Made by a program: the position numbers and the translations under genes. A stretch of 12,599 nt of DNA from Candidatus Eiseniibacteriota bacterium (lineage in GTDB: Bacteria > Eisenbacteria > RBG-16-71-46 > CAIMUX01): positions 1-12,599 of the forward strand of contig JAGQHR010000034.1 of NCBI GenBank assembly GCA_020431745.1. The letters are read 5' to 3'. The notes below the pieces were generated by a model, which ran no database searches, had not been told where the DNA came from, and saw nothing but the letters and a program-made list of their open reading frames with translations. Positions 4,418 through 9,650 of this stretch are shown piece after piece (within the stretch, counting starts at the first letter, position 1; each line of letters opens with the position of its first letter).

Positions 4418-7307
4418 ACTCCCCCGCGGCGCGGATCCGTCGTTCGCTTCGCTCCGCGCTGCGACCGGCGAGGGAGGCGAGGAAGCGGGCGTAGCGCTGC
4501 GCCTGGTGCGCGCGGTCGTAGAATCGCAGCCGGTCTGGGTTGACCCGGGGCATCGACGCACCGCTCTTCCAGCGGTCGAGCATGTCGATCATCACTTCGC
4601 GAATCGCGGTTCGATCTTCCGGATGGGCGATCCAGCAGCCACCGATCCGCCGGCCCAGGGTCGCGGTGACTCCTTCCGGGCAGAGCAGCAGGACCGGCCG
4701 TCCTACGTGGAGCACTTCGTAGAACTTTCCCGGAGTGTGGTGGTTGCGTCCTTCCTGATCCGCCTCGAGGACGAAGTTCACCGTGCTGCCCTGAAGCAGT
4801 CGGACGCTGTCGCCGTGGCTGAGATACCCTTGGACTTCGATCACGCCGTGCAACGGGCTGTCCGCGGCGATCAGTCCGAGGGCGGGGCGAACGCTACCGG
4901 CCATGCGGAAGGTGAAGGTGTCCGGTCCGATCCTACCTTCTCGGAGCAGCTCTTCGAGAACCCCGAACAGCACGACGGGGGCCCGCCACCGAAAGAATCC
5001 GCCGGTGTACCCCAGGACGAAGCGATCGGAGGGCGGCGCCACGGCCGGGGAGGGAAAGTCGTCCGGATCGCGCCCGTTGGGGATCCAGATACGCCGCGTA
5101 CCCTCGGACCCGTACTCCGGAAGCCTCCGGAGGATTTCCCGGTGAGCGGCTCCGACTCCGGCGGCCTGCCGCACTACTCGTCGCTCGATCCTCGCATCCC
5201 TGAGGTGGGGGATGAGTCCGCGTCCCAGCTGCAGGTACGACTGCATCCACGGGTCCCGATAGTCCAGAACGAGCGGGAGCCCCGTGTTGCGGGCCAGCGT
5301 CTCGCCCACGAGGAACGGGGTCCACGGAGGGCCGGTGACGATGATCACGTCAGGCCGGAAGCGTCCGATGGCCGCCGTGCCGGCGCGCTCCGCTGGTCTC
5401 TTCCACCCGGCCACCAGATCGGGGGTCGCGCAGTGATACACCAGGAACATCGCAGCCTGAAGCAGCCGTTGTGCGATCGGATTGCGTGCCGCCGACCGGG
5501 CCACGTGCAGTCGTTGGTAGAGGCTGGGATCCTTCACCTCGATCCGTTCGACCTCGCGCGGGATTTCGTCGAGCAGAGTGTCGTCGACGAGCTGGGCGTG
5601 CTCTGGCTCGCTGGTCAGAACGAGCACCTTGTGCCCCGCCCGGCTCCAGAACTTCACGAGCTTGGCCGGTCGTTGCACCCCACCGCCACCTTGCGGGGGG
5701 AAGCGGTAGGCGATGAGAAGGATGCGCAGTCCGTCGGATGGGTCCGCCTCCGTGAGGATCGCGGCCGATGACGGACTGGTCTTGGACTCGGTGCGGACGA
5801 CTCGGGAAGAACCGCGGCGATTGCCCGGCCAGATCGGATCGTTGGTCGCTCGCAGGACGAACACTGTTGCGGCGAGGTAACCGATCCCCGTCGTCGCCAC
5901 GACGGCTGCCACCGTCCAGAGATCGTTGCCCGGCAGCTGTTCCTTGACCAGCCAGCCGGCGATGCCGCCGGTGATCAAGCCCGGGAGCGCGGGAGCGAGA
6001 CCCCGCAGCAGAAAGGTCCGATAGGGCAGGTCAATGTTGCGGCAGGCGTAGATCGGCAGCACGAAGAAGCGGGCGACCAACATCGGAGCACTCGTTCCGA
6101 TCGCGACTCCCAGAACTCCCAGCGGATGGATCAGCCAGATGCTCAACCCCAGATTGATCAACCCCTCGACGATCGTCACCTGAGAGAGTCGTTGGTGTCG
6201 GCTCGTCCCCAGCAGAATCGCATTCACCGGCGTCGTTCCGGCCGAAAGGAGGTAGGCGGGGAGGAGCGCATAGAGGACACCGTAGCTTTCGGTGAATCCA
6301 TCCCCGACCCACAGATGCAGGAGATCCGGTCCGGACACCAGGAGGATGAGGCACGCCAGACTCGTCACCAGGGTGCTGCCTCGTGTTCCCAGCAGCAGGA
6401 GATTGGCCATCCGCTCGTTGGTCGCGACCGCCTCGGTGCGGCTGAACGCCGGTGTGAGCACGCGTGAGACGCCCAGACTCAGCTTGGAGAGGTAGGAAAG
6501 AGGTCGCTGTCCCACGGTGAACAGCGAGATCGCGGCCGAGGGCAGGAAGGCGCCGATCACGACGGAATCGGTGTAGAGGCGCAGGCGTTCTCCGGCCTGG
6601 CCCAGTACGCTGTGGATTCCGTAGTTGAAGATCTCCCGCATCTGCGACTTGCGCGCGAGCCGGAGGGAGAAACGCAGTCCCGGCACCTTGCGGGCGACGA
6701 CGAGGGCGATCGTCGACTGTTCGAAGATCGTCGTGACGAGCAGGATCCAGCTCAAGGTCACCAGGTCGGCTCCGCGGAGGAGGGCGACGATGAAGATGAG
6801 GTTCCTCCCGGCTGCGAACCCCATGCCGATCCCGTTGGAGAGATCGAAGCGTTCGATCGCACTCAGCATGCCCTCGATGAGCTTGCCCGGAAGCGCCACC
6901 GCCACGTTGGCGCCGATCACGATGATGAGGAGCGTCGCGTCGGGATGTTGTCCGGCGGCGAACCCATGGATCCGCGGGAGAATGAAGCCGAGGGCGAAGC
7001 TGATGAGGAGCGCGGCGAAGCCCACGATCGTGTAGACGAAGAGCGCGGTGTTGAAGGTCTCGTTGGTCGAGTCGTCTTCGCTCTTGGCGATGCTGCGCGA
7101 TGCATAACGGACGACCGCGGAGCGGGTGCCGAGGTCGAGGAGCCCGTAGTAGCCGACCAACGAGTTGACGAGCAGCCAGATTCCGTAGTCGCTCTTCCCG
7201 AGGGTCTTGAGGAAGATGGGGGTGAGGATCAAACCCCAGAAGACGCCGGAACCGATGCGGGCCCAGTTGGACGCGACGTTCCGGATGAGTTTGCCTCGAG
7301 TCGTCAT
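4416..7307 (-). CDS. Wzx-like polysaccharide flippase fused to a GT4-type glycosyltransferase
   Basis: 963 residues from the ATG at 7307. Residues 1 to ~495 are a polytopic membrane protein of the MOP/Wzx (polysaccharide biosynthesis export) type: a typical N-terminus (GKLIRNVASNWARIGSGVFW), a conserved early loop (KSDYGIWLLVNSLVGYYGLLDLG is its core), and many alternating hydrophobic segments through to a last one near 480-495. A polar linker (~496-525) leads to a GT-B glycosyltransferase at ~527-945: Rossmann start RILLIAYRFPPQGGGG, DYRDPW (682-687), a GYTGGFF nucleotide-binding turn, and the acidic donor-site motif around Glu864 (PGKFYEVLHVGRPVLL). The inferred role is lipid-linked glycan translocation coupled to cytoplasmic sugar addition. 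The frame extends upstream to a GTG at 7406, but those 33 residues lack flippase character. No clear Shine-Dalgarno precedes 7307. The two activities are normally separate genes. Confidence 0.87.
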   Translation of the reverse strand: MTTRGKLIRNVASNWARIGSGVFWGLILTPIFLKTLGKSDYGIWLLVNSLVGYYGLLDLGTRSAVVRYASRSIAKSEDDSTNETFNTALFVYTIVGFAALLISFALGFILPRIHGFAAGQHPDATLLIIVIGANVAVALPGKLIEGMLSAIERFDLSNGIGMGFAAGRNLIFIVALLRGADLVTLSWILLVTTIFEQSTIALVVARKVPGLRFSLRLARKSQMREIFNYGIHSVLGQAGERLRLYTDSVVIGAFLPSAAISLFTVGQRPLSYLSKLSLGVSRVLTPAFSRTEAVATNERMANLLLLGTRGSTLVTSLACLILLVSGPDLLHLWVGDGFTESYGVLYALLPAYLLSAGTTPVNAILLGTSRHQRLSQVTIVEGLINLGLSIWLIHPLGVLGVAIGTSAPMLVARFFVLPIYACRNIDLPYRTFLLRGLAPALPGLITGGIAGWLVKEQLPGNDLWTVAAVVATTGIGYLAATVFVLRATNDPIWPGNRRGSSRVVRTESKTSPSSAAILTEADPSDGLRILLIAYRFPPQGGGGVQRPAKLVKFWSRAGHKVLVLTSEPEHAQLVDDTLLDEIPREVERIEVKDPSLYQRLHVARSAARNPIAQRLLQAAMFLVYHCATPDLVAGWKRPAERAGTAAIGRFRPDVIIVTGPPWTPFLVGETLARNTGLPLVLDYRDPWMQSYLQLGRGLIPHLRDARIERRVVRQAAGVGAAHREILRRLPEYGSEGTRRIWIPNGRDPDDFPSPAVAPPSDRFVLGYTGGFFRWRAPVVLFGVLEELLREGRIGPDTFTFRMAGSVRPALGLIAADSPLHGVIEVQGYLSHGDSVRLLQGSTVNFVLEADQEGRNHHTPGKFYEVLHVGRPVLLLCPEGVTATLGRRIGGCWIAHPEDRTAIREVMIDMLDRWKSGASMPRVNPDRLRFYDRAHQAQRYARFLASLAGRSAERSERRIRAAGE

Positions 7308-7492
7308 CGGTGCAGTTTCGGCCCGTTCCGTCGGGTTCTTGACGCTCGGCGGACCGGTCCGGCATCCCGGATGTCCCACCGCGTGGAAGTTCCTAGTGTG
7401 ACACACTCCGACATGGGGTGCTTCCGCGATTGGCAGCCGGGCCGGCCTCCGTTAGCCTCCTTTTCGGCTCGATCATCAAGGGGGAGGTCGCT
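7308..7492. promoter_or_regulatory. Divergent intergenic region with two perfect palindromes
   Basis: This 185-bp gap separates the divergently transcribed flippase-GT and HAD genes. It holds CGGACCGGTCCG (7350-7361, perfect 12-bp palindrome) and AGTGTG-A-CACACT (7395-7407, perfect 6-bp arms around one base). Either could be a dimeric-repressor operator, but no regulator gene is nearby and no promoter with good -35 and -10 elements was recognised. The rest of the gap shows nothing identifiable. Confidence 0.35.
7481..7488 (+). promoter_or_regulatory. Shine-Dalgarno pointing to a CTG start for the HAD gene
   Basis: GGGGAGGT lies four bases before an in-frame CTG at 7493 and is the only strong ribosome-binding site in the 5' part of this gene. 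None of the conventional in-frame starts nearby (GTG 7418, TTG 7430, TTG 7529, GTG 7550, ATG 7559) has one. Confidence 0.5.
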
Positions 7493-8191
7493 CTGAATCG
7501 AGATTGGCTGACCACCGTCCGGCAATCCTTGCCGCGTCTGGGCCAGATCGTGAGCCACATGCGGCCGACCTGGCACCTCCCCGATGCCTCCCAGGTGTCC
7601 GCGAAGTGGCTCGTGGACCACGGGATCGAAGCCGCGATCTGGGATGTCGACGGGACCCTGATGTCTTACCACGGGGACGACATCGATCCCTCGTTCCGAG
7701 ATCGTTTGCGGGCGCTTTTCGTCGATCCCGCCGTGCGTCACGCGATCCTTTCGAACTGTGGCGAAGAGCGATTTCTGGTCCTGGGTCGGATTTTTCCGGA
7801 GATTCCCATCCTGCGAGGGTACCGGCGAGCGGACGGTGAGATGGTCCTGCGGATCCGACGCGGGGAGGAGGATTCCCTGGGGGCGGACGCGCTCGCGGCG
7901 CTCCTCGGCGAGGGGGCTCGTTCCATCCGAAAACCGGACGGCGGATTGGTGCGGGAAGCGATGACGGTGTTGGGAGTGGAAAAGCCTCACCGGGTCGTCA
8001 TGATCGGCGATCAGTACATGACCGACGTCGCCTCGGCCAGTCTCGCCGGCGCCCGTTCCATCAAAGTCGAAACCTGGCGGCGCGACACGTTCCCGTTGCC
8101 GGTGAAGCTCAGCCAGGCCGTCGAGAAGCTCCTCTTCCTGCTCGTCCACGGCCGGTCCGGGTCGGTTCAGAGCAACGAGCCCAAGCGGTAG
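7493..8191 (+). CDS. YqeG-type HAD-superfamily (subfamily IIIA) phosphatase
   Basis: Cytoplasmic haloacid-dehalogenase-fold hydrolase of the YqeG type; the family's physiological phosphate ester is not firmly established. Numbering from the CTG at 7493 (233 codons including the stop): a short lead-in RPTWHLPDASQV typical of YqeG-like proteins; motif I WDVDGTL with Asp51 (nucleophile) and Asp53; motif II LSNCGEE with Ser87; a motif III lysine in RKPDGG; and motif IV MIGDQYMTDVASA, whose GDQxxTD form is diagnostic for this group. No signal peptide or membrane segment is seen. Start choice is unusual: the strong Shine-Dalgarno favours CTG 7493, a GTG at 7418 would add 25 residues, and an ATG at 7559 would still keep motif I. 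The 3' end overlaps the convergent crcB gene by 25 bp, leaving no room for terminators between them. Confidence 0.85.
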   Translation: MNRDWLTTVRQSLPRLGQIVSHMRPTWHLPDASQVSAKWLVDHGIEAAIWDVDGTLMSYHGDDIDPSFRDRLRALFVDPAVRHAILSNCGEERFLVLGRIFPEIPILRGYRRADGEMVLRIRRGEEDSLGADALAALLGEGARSIRKPDGGLVREAMTVLGVEKPHRVVMIGDQYMTDVASASLAGARSIKVETWRRDTFPLPVKLSQAVEKLLFLLVHGRSGSVQSNEPKR

Positions 8192-8547
8192 CCTCCCCAG
8201 ACCAACGCGAGACCGCCCAGGTTGGTCACCACCACATAACCGGCCGCGCGCGCCAGCTGCGCATCGGCGAGCAGACGGAACGTTTCCAGCCCGAACGTGG
8301 AGAAGGTCGTGAAGCCTCCCAGCACACCGATGAGGATGGCGACGCGCAGCGCCGGGGCGATCAGGGCCCCGCGATCCAGATGGCCGGAGATCAGTCCGAT
8401 CGCGAGACAGCCGATCAGGTTCACGCCGACCGTTCCCCACGGAAACGTCGTCGTGCCCCGGGCGATCCAGCCGGCCAGGATGTAGCGGAGAAGCGTCCCG
8501 ATCGCACCCCCGGCGGCGAGACCGAGCCATGCGAGCGGTCCGGTCAT
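8167..8547 (-). CDS. crcB: Fluoride ion channel FluC/CrcB
   Basis: Small inner-membrane protein that works as a dual-topology dimer and exports fluoride. 126 residues, the usual length, with four hydrophobic segments (about 4-26, 36-54, 66-86 and 98-121). Hallmarks: GxxLRY near Arg21; Asn43 in the second segment (GVNLIG); the GGFTTFSTFG box at 77-86 with Phe79, Phe82 and Ser83; and a tyrosine in the last segment (GYVVVTN). These correspond to the asparagine, 'phenylalanine box' and polar track known to carry fluoride in characterised Fluc channels. Its ATG overlaps the TGA of the DUF190 gene (ATGA), with AAGGA nine bases upstream, so translational coupling is likely. A single crcB gene is consistent with a homodimer of opposite topologies. 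Its 3' end overlaps the convergent HAD gene by 25 bp. Confidence 0.95.
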   Translation of the reverse strand: MTGPLAWLGLAAGGAIGTLLRYILAGWIARGTTTFPWGTVGVNLIGCLAIGLISGHLDRGALIAPALRVAILIGVLGGFTTFSTFGLETFRLLADAQLARAAGYVVVTNLGGLALVWGGYRLGSLL

Positions 8548-8903
8548 TCCCCGGCATCCTTGCCGCCGTCGCCGTCACCCACATAGCGCACGACCTGAGC
8601 GCGCTCCACGGTAACGAGACCGTCGCGGACGACCTCCTCGAGCCAGGGGAGGATCCGGCCGATCTGCTCTTCGGCGTCGACGATCTCGACGATCAGGGGA
8701 AGATCTTCCGAGAGCCGCAGCACCTTCGTCGTGTGCAGACGGGAGTTGCGCCCGTAGCCCATCACTCCGCGCAGGACGGTGGCGCCGGCCAGATGCAGCT
8801 CCCGCGCCTTGAGGACGATCGCTTCGTACAGCGGCTTGCCATCCAGTCGATCGCTCTCGCCGATGTAGATGCGAAGCAGGGTTCCTTCTTTGGGAATGCG
8901 CAC
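8544..8903 (-). CDS. DUF190 family protein (PII-like fold), fluoride-channel partner
   Basis: 119 residues, cytoplasmic. The sequence matches the DUF190 family along its length: LLRIYIGESDRLDGKPLYEA at the N-terminus, LAGATVLRGVMGYGRNSRLH in the middle (~38-57), then LSEDLPLIVEIVDAEEQI. DUF190 proteins are known to sit next to, or be fused with, CrcB/FluC and to have a ferredoxin-like/PII-like fold; a sensing or regulatory role toward the channel is an inference. The start is a GTG at 8903 with no obvious Shine-Dalgarno. The C-terminus (GDGDGGKDAGE) is a short acidic tail. Its stop overlaps the crcB start by four bases, and the DUF5658 gene ends 40 bases upstream, so all three could share one transcript. 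Confidence 0.9.
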   Translation of the reverse strand: MRIPKEGTLLRIYIGESDRLDGKPLYEAIVLKARELHLAGATVLRGVMGYGRNSRLHTTKVLRLSEDLPLIVEIVDAEEQIGRILPWLEEVVRDGLVTVERAQVVRYVGDGDGGKDAGE

Positions 8904-8943
8904 GACCCGAGGATTGGCGAGGTGCCGCCCACGGTCAAGCGTT

Positions 8944-9417
8944 TCAAAGCGCGCTGATCACGAGCAGGAGCAGATGGTAGAGCGCAATGCTTCCGTAGGC
9001 GGCCAGCAGGAGCGCGCCCAATCGCCGGATGTTGGGAAAGTGCCGGTGGATCGCCAGCACGGCGATGGCGAGAAAGGCACCGGCGAACTTGACGATGAGG
9101 AAGGTCCAGACGCTATGCCCGAGCAGCCTGGCCATCAGCGGATTGGCTTCACTTCCGCCACGGCTCAGGATCTCCAGCGTTGCCAGCGCGTCGAGTGCGA
9201 TGAAGATGCCGACCGCGATCACGGCGGAGCGGTAGTTTCCCTCCACCCAGTCGACGTAGTAGCCGCTGGCGGGATCGTCCCCCCGCCGGTTGTGCCGGCG
9301 TCGTCCTGTGAAGGTGTAGCGGGAGAGGAGTGGGGTCGGACGCCGGCGCCGGTCGGGTCCGCGGCGGCAGGGGTCGGAGTCCACGGCGGACGCATGCGGG
9401 TTCGGTTCGGCGTTCAA
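8944..9417 (-). CDS. DUF5658 small membrane protein with an Arg-rich N-terminus
   Basis: About 157 residues. The C-terminal two thirds contain three predicted membrane segments (~65-84, ~106-123 and ~133-156) in the DUF5658 pattern: a first helix ALDALATLEIL, then GGSEANPLM, then a second helix with a lysine (LIVKFAGAF). The N-terminal ~60 residues are soluble and strongly basic (RRRRPTPLLSRYTFTGRRR at ~23-41), giving a cytoplasmic positively charged head. Function is unknown. The start is uncertain: the longest frame begins with TTG at 9417, and an in-frame GTG lies at 9384; neither has a good Shine-Dalgarno, but the basic block is retained with both. It is the first gene of the DUF5658-DUF190-crcB run and is divergent from the ASH-repeat gene. 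Confidence 0.75.
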   Translation of the reverse strand: MNAEPNPHASAVDSDPCRRGPDRRRRPTPLLSRYTFTGRRRHNRRGDDPASGYYVDWVEGNYRSAVIAVGIFIALDALATLEILSRGGSEANPLMARLLGHSVWTFLIVKFAGAFLAIAVLAIHRHFPNIRRLGALLLAAYGSIALYHLLLLVISAL

Positions 9418-9564
9418 GTCGTTGTCGTCTCTCGCTTTGGTGGCTGGTCGCGCGGGTTCGATGAAACGACCCCCTTCGTTGATCGGCCGACTCCGGCGCG
9501 GGCTGGACCCGGATTTTCCCCAGGGCAGTTTTCTTGCGATTTAGCGCGGCCCCGGTCGGTTGCG

Positions 9565-9594
9565 TTGACCGTCGGATTCGCAGCTCGCTACCAT
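9565..9594 (+). promoter_or_regulatory. Candidate sigma-70-type promoter for the ASH-repeat gene
   Basis: TTGACC (9565-9570, 5 of 6 matches to the -35 consensus), an 18-base spacer, and TACCAT (9589-9594, 4 of 6 to the -10 consensus). Transcription would begin near 9601, giving a leader of about 50 bases. The -10 element is weak and the call rests on matching alone. Confidence 0.3.
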
Positions 9595-9641
9595 CCGGGC
9601 TTGCGTGGGCACCAGGACGGCCCGGGTCAAAACGCGCATCC

Positions 9642-9646
9642 AAGGA
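9642..9646 (+). promoter_or_regulatory. Shine-Dalgarno of the ASH-repeat gene
   Basis: AAGGA ends four bases before the ATG at 9651. It supports that start, which is also the one that produces a well-formed signal peptide. Confidence 0.65.
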
Positions 9647-9650
9647 ATTC

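Larger units (their letters stand above)
9418..9650. other. Divergent intergenic region upstream of the ASH-repeat gene
   Basis: 233 bp with no convincing gene. It contains the candidate promoter at 9565-9594 for the rightward gene and must also hold the promoter of the leftward DUF5658-DUF190-crcB run, which I could not identify. I looked for the conserved fluoride-riboswitch (crcB motif) sequence on the minus strand and did not see it. Confidence 0.4.

Noticed and set aside
7308..7406. 33-residue upstream extension of the flippase from a GTG at 7406
   Set aside because: The added residues have no flippase-like character, lack a Shine-Dalgarno and cross both palindromes; the ATG at 7307 begins the conserved N-terminus.
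8904..9650. Fluoride riboswitch upstream of the crcB operon
   Set aside because: I searched by eye for the conserved GGNGATGGNGTTC-type core on the minus strand in both the 40-base DUF5658-DUF190 gap and the divergent region and found none. A covariance search would be decisive.
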